64,000 bases of DNA, taken from positions 14,230,882 through 14,294,881 of the forward strand of contig NW_022145611.1 of NCBI RefSeq assembly GCF_000002235.5. The letters are read 5' to 3'. The DNA is from Strongylocentrotus purpuratus (Eukaryota; Echinodermata; Echinoidea; Camarodonta; Strongylocentrotidae). A model generated the notes under the pieces. That model was not told the DNA's origin, searched no databases, and saw only the letters and a program-made list of their open reading frames with translations. This document shows positions 25,110-36,400 of the stretch, piece by piece; positions within the stretch are counted from its first letter, which is position 1; each line of letters begins with the position of its first letter. Position numbers and translations under genes: made by a program.

Positions 25110-28100
25110 TTATCTTAGTGAAAGCAACTGTTTGCTCTTTAGTTTTGAAGTCATCTCGGCTTTTCGCAGGGCAAGTCCTCTCAACTTTGCCTGATACAGA
25201 CGCTCCTTCAAATTTGTCATCTTAGAATCAGCCGACGGTACGGCTGGCTCCCCTTCGTGAGATGCTGGATTGTTTTCCTTCCCTTGCTGGAAATGAACAT
25301 GCTTCTTGGTCTTCAAGGTGGTTGGGTGCATACCTTCAAGGTACTCTGGAAATGTACAGAAGGGATAAAAGGGATGAAAGTGAAATGCAATTAAACATCT
25401 TGAGTATTCATACTGGTACAACTATCAAGTCATCATTCCATAAACATTTTGTGATAATCTTCATTGAGCTTTTGCTCTGATGGCTTTGCAGTGGTCTGTT
25501 CTTTAAAAAAAATGTATATATGTGAAGAAAATGTTTTTCCACCATATTTCATGTAGTAGAGAACATTTTGGTTTGTTATGAAATAGATCATATTTACATT
25601 CTATTCAAAGCAATGATGTCTAGATAAAAAAACAGATGTCCATGCATTGGCTGGGCATATTGATATTGTAGATGAATTCACATGTAATAATTACAACTAA
25701 ATGGCAATTGCACTCTAAAGTAATGAAAGTAGACCCAATTTATTATTCTTTGATGCCTTTTATTTCTCAAATTCAATGCCACCAACATCATGAATTGAAA
25801 ATAAATTAAAAAACTAAATGACATAAAAATTAAAATATGACGGATAGTAAAATAAAACAAGAACATAAATGTATACTGGAAAGAACTATTTGATCTCGAT
25901 CCATGATGTAAGTGTACCACAAAGTTACATGAAAAAGTTATCAGTTAATCAGACTCTATAGAAATACATACATGTATACGACTGCCTCTTTGTCAGAAAT
26001 TGTGATGTACAAGTAACTTCATAAATTAACGCATTACAATGTATCCATTTTTATGATCCTCTTAGGTTAAATATGAGTAAGCTCAAAAGTATTTTTAAAA
26101 AAAGATCTGACACTTGCACAAATTTAATATAGAAAAACAGTTTAAAAAAAAATAACATAACTAGGATCCACTGCATTGTAAAATATTGCACATTAAAATG
26201 AGCTCAGGAAGATGTCGAACTTCACTATAACACTACATTGTCAAGAACATAAAAAGGCTCATCACAAACACACTATTTTCCAATCACCATGTGTTTGCCT
26301 CTAGGCCTACTTGCCTCCTTTCTTGTTGTACCGGTAAATACTAGTAACTGATCAGAGGCACAATGACATATAAAAGTACAATTTTAACAAAACACACTTG
26401 TATCAAAATATTGCATTTTCCTTTGGTATTGCACAAATTATAAATTTCACTACATGATGCCTTTGTCTTGACGTGAGCTTTGCATCTCAAGAAGGTAAAA
26501 AGGATTTACTTGAACTTCTGTCCACTGTGATGAAATCACTAAATTTTATTTTTCGTTGTTAATAAATCATTTGAAAGTTCTTGCATTTCCAAAGCTGTGA
26601 AATTGAAGAATATCATTTTCTTTATATAGTTGCTTGCATAAATCAGTCAGAGAAAAAGACACATTTAATGCAAGTATTTACAATACCTTGAATGCAATAT
26701 GGATAACATGCTATAAAACGCATGGAATAAAATTAGGAAATTGACGCTAAAAAAACAATAAGAAAAAATATCTTCTTTCATCTCTACAGGATTGTACGTA
26801 CACTGTATGTAAGTTTGTTTATTATATACCTTTTTCTGATTGCTGAATTCTGTGCTTTTGAGCATCATTTATTTTGGCAACCCCTTGTCATTGTCTACAA
26901 ACAGTTGACATGATTGAAATAAGTCATACAAGAATTTACACATAAAAAGTACCCCACTGACTACCATGATACCATCATATATAAATTAATGTAACACATA
27001 ATTGAACTAGCTTCATTCAATCCAACAAACATGATTTTAATTCACATTGATAAAGCTTTAAATTTATGATCTGGAGAAAAAAAATGCAGAAACAAGAATT
27101 TTCAAATAAACACTGCTAGATTCACATTTGAGATTATGGAAAATCATTTACAAAGTCTTTCTGGGCCCCGTCTTACAAAGAGTTGATATCAATCACAACT
27201 TATTTGGGATTGGTATCAATCACAACTGTGTATAAGAGATAGGAGACTGCCAACTTGCGTTGTAACTCTTTGTAAGACGGGGCCCATGAACAAGACGTAT
27301 CTCAAAGTTCAATATAGAAAGAGTTGTGTTGGCCAATCTTTTATAGAGTAACCTAATCCAATTGTTTTTCAGTAAACTAAGTACATGTAAACCAAGCGAC
27401 ATCTCAACTGCAGTACAATGAACTTTAAGTTGCAATTGCAAATCCCAGGAAAAGAACTGTTGTCTCATCCCCAACCTGAAAATGACACGATTACCCTATG
27501 ACATGATCGCCCCTTTTAAAGGTGTGTCATAGGATACACAATTGTAATTTTGATTAGACTTGTCTTGTAGGAATCTTATGGTGGAGTAGAAAACCTCTTT
27601 TGTCCAGGCACGTTCATCATATACCTAGCACACAAGTAAGGAAAACCACGGTCATGTTCGGGAGAAGTCCTACCTTTTTGCCTGCGCAGCTCTGTCACTC
27701 TGGTGATGACCTTTGGAATCTGCTTCTGCTGCTTCTCGTGCTCCTCAATAAGTTCTTCTGCCCTGATATTAAAAAGTATGAAATAAAATATTGTTGTAAT
27801 CGCCTGAAGGAACTTGAGATAATAAAGAGATCCTTGCCAATTTTTTTCAATGAAATGGATATTCAAAATGTCTTCCAAGAGTTACAATTGGATATGCAGT
27901 GATTTAAAAGCAATATTCAGTGCTGCCAATACTAGAAAGATTTCAGAATATTATACTATTCTTATGCAAGATTATGGTTTGGCAATGCCTGCTCCAGCAA
28001 CAAAAACTGTAAGGTCAGTTTTCTACACTTTTCCAATTCCTAACTTGAACCCATCTGCATCACCAAATCTAACCCTGTAAGTTTAATGAAATAAAGCAAG

Positions 28101-31100
28101 CAGAAAATTGGGATGGGGCAAATGTCATGTCACCAGCAATACATGTAAATGGAATCTTGAGTTAATGGTGAGATAATTCCTTCAGCTATTCCTATATTTT
28201 TTCAAAGGTTTTCACAGCATAAGGAAAGTCCTGTTATTTTCATCAACAGACATGTATTTGCCAAAACACTGGTCCAGTCTCAAATCCCACAATGATGTTT
28301 GGGTTGTTCTATCCAGTGGCGGATCCTTGAGAAAAAAATCATGTAAAATCACATGATTTTTACCTTTTTGGGGGGTTGCCCCCCCCCCCCCCCTGGCGCT
28401 CAAGGGGGGGGGGGGGGGGTGCAAATTGAATTTTTTTTTGAGGATCAAAAAAAAAAAAAAAAAGTGCTCACTACCCCCCCCCCCCCACTGAGCGACTTTT
28501 CGGCCGGCGCGATTTTCAAATTTTCGGGAGCAAAAATAAAAAAAGTTGGGCCCCCTCCCCTAAGAAATCCTGGATCCGCGCCTTGTTCTATCAAGTCTAT
28601 TGACTTGTTATAAAGATATCAACAATATGCCACTACTACTACACCAGTTGCTCGATGAAACTTGCTCAATATCACAACTAAGGCTATTCCGGAAATGAAA
28701 CTACCTTGACATCTTATCCTTCACTAGCCTCTCCCTAGCTGCCAAGCTTCTCTCCCTCAAATCCAGTTCTTTCTCTCTGTCGTTCAACATCTGTGTCCTC
28801 TTGTCAGCGTTCCTCTCCTTGAGCTTGAGGCTCTCCTCCCGGGCCAGCAAGGCTTCCCTCTCCTTCTTCAGGAGATCCACCTCTGCTTCCTTAGGCGCTT
28901 CTGCCGAGGAAACCTGGGAAGGTGGAGGTGACAGTCTTGGATCTGCCAGGAGTTCATCTATCGAAGGTCTTGATGAAGGCTGTTAAAAGAACAAGAAAGT
29001 AAAGTCCACTCACTGAAAGCCTCACCTTCTTTTAATCTTCACAGTAATAATAATTATCCTTGCTTATATAGCGCCTAACACTTACTTTATCAGAAGTCTC
29101 TAAGCACTCTACAATAATGCAGCATAATTACTCTGGCTTTAGCAGAGCAGCTGTTACGCGCGCTTCATTTCAACAAATAAATTCCTACCAGGTACCCATT
29201 TACTTCACCTTGTTTCTCTACAAAAGGTTCAACTTGGATGTATATTTGATTGACATAAAAATATAATTTCATATGATGTTTTGTTTGATATGACTTCTAG
29301 TAAGGCTATTGGCTTGACAAAAATAGCTTGGACTTGACCAAATAACATCCCAATTTACCTTTACTTTGAGCATACTGGATACAATCTCATTGAGATCAGA
29401 TGAATATTGCACTGGCAATCTACGGAAATGACCGCCCTTGATCTTCACAGCAAGAGCAGCTTGGTTGGTGGCAGTGAATGGGGGACTGGAGGGAGAGAGA
29501 GAGAGAGAATGGCAAACGATACATTATAACCTATCACTGCTAATTATATGGCAAAAGTCACATAGACGCTGACTTTTACTGATAACAAAATAAGTTTGAA
29601 GTTTCAATTCATTATCCATAACTTGAATAATGCATCAATTCTTCAACATGCTTTTCATAAAGCACTAGCAAATGGCGACAAAAATCTATTTTTACAAGAT
29701 ATGATTTTTTCTTCTTTCTAGAACCAATCTTTATAAAAAATTAAATATCTAATCATGGCATCAAGTTAATTTCAATACAAGCGTTAAAAGGGGAAGTGAA
29801 AGTTCAAGAAAAATTTCATAAAGAATTTTAAAAAAAGCACTTAACAGGTTTGCAATTCTATGATACCCTCCATGGGTTATTCTTCATTTCTTTTTGTGTA
29901 CGAAAGATTCTATTAATTTTCAATCCTGCACCCAAAGGCATACAAGTAATTTGAGTTGCGTTATATGAGATGACTTCACTTCTTAATCTTTATCAAGAAT
30001 CAATAATTTTCCATTTAAAAATAGACCATCTATGGAGATATTTGAAGAAGATAATAGATAACCACTCTAAAGGTTGAATAAAGTTTGAATAGATCAAGTA
30101 ACCTCACCTGAGTGAACAAAGCTCATACAGCAAACAACCGAGGGACCAAATATCTGATTTGTCATTGTATGACAGTCTGTTCATCTGTTCCTGCATAAAC
30201 AAACACAAAGGTGGGGAAAATCATGGTTAATATTTAATTTTACATTTAGACAAATCAAGAACACAGCCCCCTCCCACTATCATTCAAGACTTTGGGGACT
30301 CATTGCTTGATATGTGCATTGGGTATGTTATGCTCTGACAAGGACCCTATGCCATACATTGCTAACTTTAAAAAAAGAAAACTTACTGGTGACATGTAGT
30401 ATGGTGTCCCCACAAACGTCTTAGCGAAACTGGTATCGTGCTGAAGGACCCTAGCCAGGCCGAAGTCACCAAGCTTCACATTGTGATCTGCATCCAGGAA
30501 TACATTGGCTGGCTTCAAGTCTCGATGAAGGATGGCACGACCTTTACCCCTCCTATGGCACTCCTGCAAGGCAATGGTCAGCTGCTGGAAAATCTTCCAC
30601 GCAAAGCTCTCCTCCAAGAATTTTCTGCAAGAAAAAAAAAAAAATGTAAGAATTCTTCCTTTTGAGCATCGACAAACAAGGCGTTGTATATTCACTGAAC
30701 TAACATGAAATCTACAAAAAGAAAATTGCACTTGCAACATACAGAATGAAAAGTACAATATACACTATAATCAAAGATAATGCTATTTGTGACTTTGTAT
30801 TGAAATAAAGTTAACATTTAATCTCAAATCCCCCCCCCTTCCTTTCGAAAAATGTTCTCAAGCATTTTGAAAATTTCTGGAAATTTACTAGATGTGGAAA
30901 ATGAGTATTGGAAGTAAAGAACAACAAACTTCAAAAAGTTTAAATGAATTGCACCAACTACTACAGAACAACTTGCAGATAATAAGCAAAGTTCACTAAC
31001 ACCTCCTGTTAATATATACCTGTCTTTCTTGCACTTTGATATGAGACTGCCAAGATCACCACCTTCGCAATACTCCATAATGATGTAGATGGTAGAGGTG

Positions 31101-32493
31101 GCGCGGTCTACAATCCTATCATAGTAGCGCACAATGAACTCGTGCTTGAGCTCCCTCAGCAAGTTGACTTCTGACACAAGCATCTGTTTCTCAACTTCGC
31201 CCATGGTGCCATAGTCAATTTCTTTGGAAACGAGAATCTAAGGCACATAAAAAATAATTGTGAAAGCATGCTCTTGTTAAAATCCGTCATTTAATTCTTT
31301 TTTAGAAGCTTAAGTGATGTTTAGTCAGATTGTATTAAAGCATGCAGGGCTGTCACATTTGGGGAACTGCTTTGAGGGAGGTCGTATGCAAATTTTTGTT
31401 TTGCTCAACGGCGCGGCAGTGACGTACACACGATTTTTTCTAAGGGGGGTGTTTTAAAATTTGAACATGGCGCCAAAAATTTCGCAATGACTCAGCCAGC
31501 TGCTGAATAAGCAGCTGGGTAAGAGCACATTTTTGGGGGTCAAATTGTGGATAGATCTACCATGTTTGGCAGGAGGTTTTTTCATAAACCGGGAGATTCG
31601 AAAGGCGTGCTTGTGGCGCTTTGTGCTATTGGGATGGCGGGAGAATGTGCATGGTGGCGTGAGACTCCCTCCAATTTGCTCCAAATGCGGGAGGGTTGAC
31701 AGCCCTGATTAAAGTGCTGTTGAGTCTTCCCACAGATCCAGCAAACTATTATTAAGGAACGAACTCTTTGCAGTGGCTAGTGGTGTACTGATGAACTATG
31801 GGAGGGCATTACAAGACATTGTCTTACTAAGGAGCCGGAGCCCGAAAAGACATGTGAATACATCAATACAGGTGAAAGTCTGATCTGTCGATCTGGACAG
31901 GATCTCAAAATCTTTGATCTAGTCGACTCACTACTGACTAGTTCTAGATTTATAGATCTAACTTAGGTAGCGTTTCTCGAAACCGTCATAACTACAAGTT
32001 CACCGACATCCCATTGAAACGCGTGTTAAACTTAATACATGCGTGTCAATGGGATGTCGGTGAACTTGTGTACTTATGACGGTTTTGAGAAACGCTGCTC
32101 TAGTCTCTAGAATAACTAGATCTAAAGCAAAAAATAAGGCCTATCAGTACATCAGTCACCTCATCACGCACTAAGCTGCCTCCGCTCCGGCTCAGTCACA
32201 TATTACAACTACAGAAACACTTATAGTAAACAGTACCACACTAGTCACTAGCTTCCACACCACACGCATGACCGGTCGACCAAGCCCTACTCCCGCGTCC
32301 ATGGTCCCGTCCCTCGAGCTTCGGGCGTGTGACAAAGTCCAAATTATTCCTGGCGACAAAATTAAATGCCCATCGCATCGCACGTTATTATACTTACTTT
32401 TCCGTCGCTTTTTCGACGTACTTTTCTACATTTTCCATATGAGCCACTCCCAATCGTGTATAAAATATCATAATCACTCAGTTTTGATGGCAT
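25110..32493 (-). CDS. NEK2: NEK2 serine/threonine kinase, 8 exons, 453 aa
   Basis: This is a NIMA-related mitotic kinase that promotes centrosome separation. Coding exons in reading order: 32493-32398, 31237-31020, 30624-30387, 30190-30108, 29485-29359, 28979-28705, 27762-27674, 25345-25110. All join in frame. The kinase domain has IGSGSYG (14-20), the ATP lysine K37, HRDLKPAN (138-145), DFG (158-160), and an activation loop ending GTPYYMSP. After it come a heptad-rich, highly charged coiled coil (about 285-345), a PP1-docking-type motif KHVHF (390-394) and a KEN box (398-400). Human NEK2 is 445 aa with the same order. The C-terminus is LR, where human ends MR. The start was set at MPSKL, matching human MPSRA; an in-frame upstream Met at 32667 would add 58 unconserved residues. 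Head to head with ATXN3. Confidence 0.96.
27163..27285. mobile_element. MITE with GGGCCCCGTCTTAC ends (123 bp)
   Basis: The left end GGGCCCCGTCTTACAAAGAG is matched at the right by its exact reverse complement, CTCTTTGTAAGACGGGGCCC. Inside are two copies of TATCAATCACAACT. It lies in NEK2 intron 7 and is non-coding. Confidence 0.9.
28306..28592. mobile_element. hAT-like MITE with 8-bp target duplication (family E copy 1)
   Basis: The element spans 28314-28584 and is bounded by the exact 8-bp direct repeat GTTCTATC (28306-28313 and 28585-28592). Its ends are CAGTGGCGGATCC and GGATCCGCGCC. An 8-bp duplication and CAG ends suit the hAT superfamily. The interior is dominated by long G, C, T and A runs. 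A relative is at 56288-56415. It lies in NEK2 intron 6. Confidence 0.8.
29048..29215 (-). mobile_element. SINE fragment lacking the tRNA-like head
   Basis: It matches the body and 3' tail of the SINE at 7796-8153. It has the TAATAATAA tail, TATATAGCGC, and TACCAGGTACCCATTTAC. It stops before the tRNA-like region. It lies in NEK2 intron 5. Confidence 0.7.
31345..31707. mobile_element. MITE with CAGGGCTGTCA ends, hAT-like (363 bp)
   Basis: The ends CAGGGCTGTCA and TGACAGCCCTG are perfect inverted repeats of a kind seen in hAT elements. The flanks share ATTAAAG but without the exact abutting 8-bp duplication expected. The interior is non-coding. It lies in NEK2 intron 1. Confidence 0.65.
31969..32097. 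mobile_element. Palindromic MITE, family A copy 2
   Basis: This is almost a full palindrome: AGCGTTTCTCGAAACCGTCAT at the left is mirrored as ATGACGGTTTTGAGAAACGCT at the right, and ACATCCCATTG is mirrored as CAATGGGATGT, around a short loop. It is the same family as 1688-1811. It lies in NEK2 intron 1, close to the first exon. Confidence 0.85.
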
Positions 32494-33413
32494 CTTGGCG
32501 TTTGGAGTAGAGTCGATGTCAACATTCGAAAATTTTAATGGTCGGCTTTCGTGTAGTAGCGTGCGTGATTTTGAATAATGGCCCAGCTGATTTACGTTGT
32601 TGTTGATTGGGTGAGCTGACTGGGAATAATTCCGACCAGTTTTCGGTAGCAGATAGTGAGTGGCCAATTTTTAAGTTGCCTCTAATTACTAAAACGTTGG
32701 ATATAAAAACAAAATAATATTGTTTAGAACAAAACAAATACAAATTGTAAATTAAGTGTTATTAGAATTGTTTATATACCCCAAGAACCCTACTTTTTTT
32801 TATTTAATGCAATTTAGAGGCTGATGATTTATAAATCATTACAGATTTGTATTCCCGCCACGCAAAGCGCATCATTCATTCACGCTTGTACAGTACAGTA
32901 CAGTAGCAGATCTAGCTCAAGCTGCGGGTGCATTTTTTTTTTCATATTATGATAAGGGCGTTGTATTCTGATTTTGCAGGAATATGGAATATGGATCCTC
33001 TTCTTAATACCATACAAGCATGTGCATTGGCCTAAAAATTGCCATAATTCTATCTCAAACTAGTTGTAAAAAATACCATCACGGCCTAATAAACTCTCCC
33101 TGCTTCCACACCCGGCTTAAGCTTCCACATAGACTTTACGTGCACCTGTACCTCATCTTACCTGCAAATAAAAATCAGGTAACACTACGTACATACCGGT
33201 AACGTTAGGCCAGCCCTCGCCGCCGCGCCCCGCGCGAGAGCGAGCCTACCCTAGAGCCATTGGACATTGAGATTGCATTGAGATGATATGCAAGGAGCTA
33301 GAGGCCAATAAATCATACGGTACTCTTGGTCAGTATCAGGAACTAGTGTGAGGATTTGGAAGAAGTTCTAGAAGTAGAAGAAGCCACCAAACTACTCAAA
33401 CTTTAGGAGGAGA
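32494..33413. promoter_or_regulatory. Shared 5' region between divergent NEK2 and ATXN3
   Basis: The two start codons are 920 bp apart and point away from each other. The part around 33195-33245 is CpG-rich (it includes CGCCGCGCCCCGCGCG). No TATA box is convincing. A bidirectional promoter is inferred from geometry alone. Confidence 0.5.
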
Positions 33414-36400
33414 ATGGATTCAATATTCCATGAAAAGGTTTGTATAAAATAAGTTAGATCTAGATCTACAATTACAAATACAAGTCATCCCGTTAATTAT
33501 AATAGTCTACTAGAGTCTAGTCTACAAATTAATAATCAAATGGGCTTTTGAATTACAATAACATGCAGCATGCAGTACTCCAGTAGACTACACTAGACAA
33601 AAACAACCGTCTGGTAAAGTGTCAGCATCAGCATCATCAGCATCATCAGCATCTCAGCATCAGTAGGTCTAGACCGAAAGCTTCAGTCTCTATAATCGTC
33701 GGTTGTTCCACTGAGACTACGTCTGGCTCCACTAGACCTCCGGTTATAGAGACTGAACGACTGCCTATGCCAGCCTGTGTTGAACTTATTCCGCTAGATT
33801 TTAGCCGCTAGGCCCCTCCCACAAACTTGCCACGGCCGTATTGTTATGCCCCCAAAATCCCCCAAAATGTCATTTTACCTCGTTCATTTCCAATTTTAAA
33901 TTAGGCCTAGGCTATATACATCGGTTCCACTTACTAACTGGATTGATATAATCCGTTTAATGGTCCCTTTTAAGGAAATTATCGGTCAAAATCGACATCC
34001 ATGTTGAAAATCTTGCAAGCCGTGTTAAACTCTCGCTGCCGTCAATCTCATCCCTTCTAGTCTACGCCGAAGGCAAAATGATTATGAAGGAAAAACTGTG
34101 ATAACGCCATTACGAACGTGTAGATGGCGCACAGTTTTTCCTTCATAATCATTTTGCCTTCGGCGTAGACTAGAAGGGATGAGATTGACGGCAGCGAGAG
34201 TTTAACACGGCTTGCAAGATTTTCAACATGGATGTCGATTTTGACCGATAATTTCCTTAAAAGGGACCATTAAACGGATTATATCAATCAAGTTAGTAAG
34301 TGGAACCGATGTATTATAGCCTAGGCCTAATTTAAAATTGGAAATGAACGAGATAAAATGACATTTTGGGGGATTTTGGGGGCATAACAATACGGCCGTG
34401 GCAAGTTTGTGGGAGGGGCCTAGCGGCTAAAATCTAGCGGAATAAGTTCAACACAGGCTGGCATAGGCGATCGTTCTGTCTCTATAACCGGAGGTCTAGT
34501 GGAGCCAGACGTAGTCTCAGTGGAACAACCGACGATTATAGAGACTGAAGCTTTCGGTCTACAGTAGGTCTAGATCTATACGGAAGTGTGAGGTGATCCT
34601 GTTGAAACTTCCGGTCGTTTCATTGAGTGGTGCTTCGTTAAAAAATGAACCTGAACTATTTTTGCTCGCATGGCGAGAGGACGCACATAGGTCTATACAT
34701 TTTATGGAAGCATTTGCTTGTCATTTTTTCAACCTTCCCCATGGCATTTGCCATGCATTAGTATAGATCTAGAAAATCTACTAAGTAAGTAGACCTAAGC
34801 TTAGATTAAGAAGTCTAGATCTATACCGGTACTGACTATGCTTTTACTTTTTAGTAATAAATATCTAGAGCCGGTCAGCAGGTCAGTGCAAACTGTGACT
34901 GCAGTGGAGCTGGAGTCACATGTAGTCTCTGTAAAACAACCGTGACCGTCGACTATACTGCTGCTTTACCTTCCAGGTACTTCCAGGTACTATCTTCTTG
35001 GTCTATCTTCTTGTACTCATACTCTAATAATAATAATTCTCATTATATACAAGTCAGGGAGGCAGATGGGCAAGAGGTTGCATCTTGACTGGACAATGTA
35101 CCATGTACAATGTCCCAGGATCAAAGAAATTGAAGAAATCAGTTCGAGTACTGAGAGATATGACACTGTTCCTTCCAGCAACGATCAAGCCTGGTTTTGA
35201 AGGCGTCTATGGTGGGAGCCTGAACTACTACTTCAGGCAGAGAGTTCCAGTCATCAATCACTCTGTGACTAAATGTGTTCTTCCTTACATTTGTCCTACA
35301 CCTCGGCTTTAGAGACTGAAGTTATTTTGTTGTTGTTTTTTGGTGTTATCAGCGTTTCATTCTTTTGAGAATATTCAGTCTTTATTTACTAATATTACTG
35401 TCAGTCTGCTGTCAGATGTGAAAGGTAATTAGTAGTGCGAATAGATACAATTTGTGAGAATACAAGGTAAATTTATTTATGTTTATGAATATCTATGCAT
35501 GTATTGATTAAACCTTACTAGTCTTTTCCTATATAATTTCAAAATTTATTTAAAACAAGAATCAAGATAGTTATTTAATTGCCAATCGCATATCTGTTTC
35601 AGATATTGTTCATCGTTTTTCTCTTTCTTTTTTTTAGCAAGAGGGATCACTGTGTGCCCAGCATTGTCTAAATTCTTTACTGCAAGGTGAGATTTTATCT
35701 TTTTTAAAGCTTTTATTGAGATCTTGAAACCCTTCATTAAGAATTGAGATGAAGAGAAATATTATGGCAATGACAGTAAGAATTAAAATGAAACTCCATA
35801 CTTCTCTCTATACATATTAATTTCACATAATTTGCTTATTCATTTACATATTCATTTACTTCAATTACTCAACCCAATTCCTTCCTTCATTCATCTCCTC
35901 TACATACCAAGTCTTCTATCTCACCCTTTGGTAATTTGTTAATTTTCAATATCAAGTCCATCAGAAATGAAATGAAAATGCCTTGGTTTCTTATAAACAC
36001 TTGCTTTATGACCCTCAGGGTACTGTTAAAATTTCATCTTCATCATCTGCATCCTGTTGCCTTTGTTCTCAACTCTGCCCTTGTAGAGCTCTGTTCAGTT
36101 GAACATCAAGAGAGGAATTCTCAATTACTTCATTTTCAGTGATCTATCTCAATATTCACTATTTTAACTGTTAATACTGAAATGACCCACAATTTATTGT
36201 CTTATGCAAAGTGTTAAAGAGCATGTATGAAAGTGTATCCTGACCGTAAAGTTCTGATTTCTTTCTCTTGCTGTGATAGGTTCCTACTTCAGTGCAGTAG
36301 ATCTTGCCTCCATTGCTCAGGATCTAGATGATGTAGAAGGGGCTCACATGGCTGAAGGTGGAGTGGACTCGGTAGAATACCTCAGGTTCCAAGAAGTAAG

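Noticed and set aside
28353-28613. Proline/glycine-rich open frame
   Set aside because: It is a translation of the poly-C and poly-G runs inside the hAT-like element.
31345-31707. Calling a target duplication for the CAGGGCTGTCA element
   Set aside because: ATTAAAG occurs on both sides but not directly abutting both ends, so it was not claimed.
32494-32667. N-terminal extension of NEK2 from an in-frame upstream Met
   Set aside because: The added 58 residues resemble nothing in NEK2, and MPSKL aligns with the human start MPSRA.
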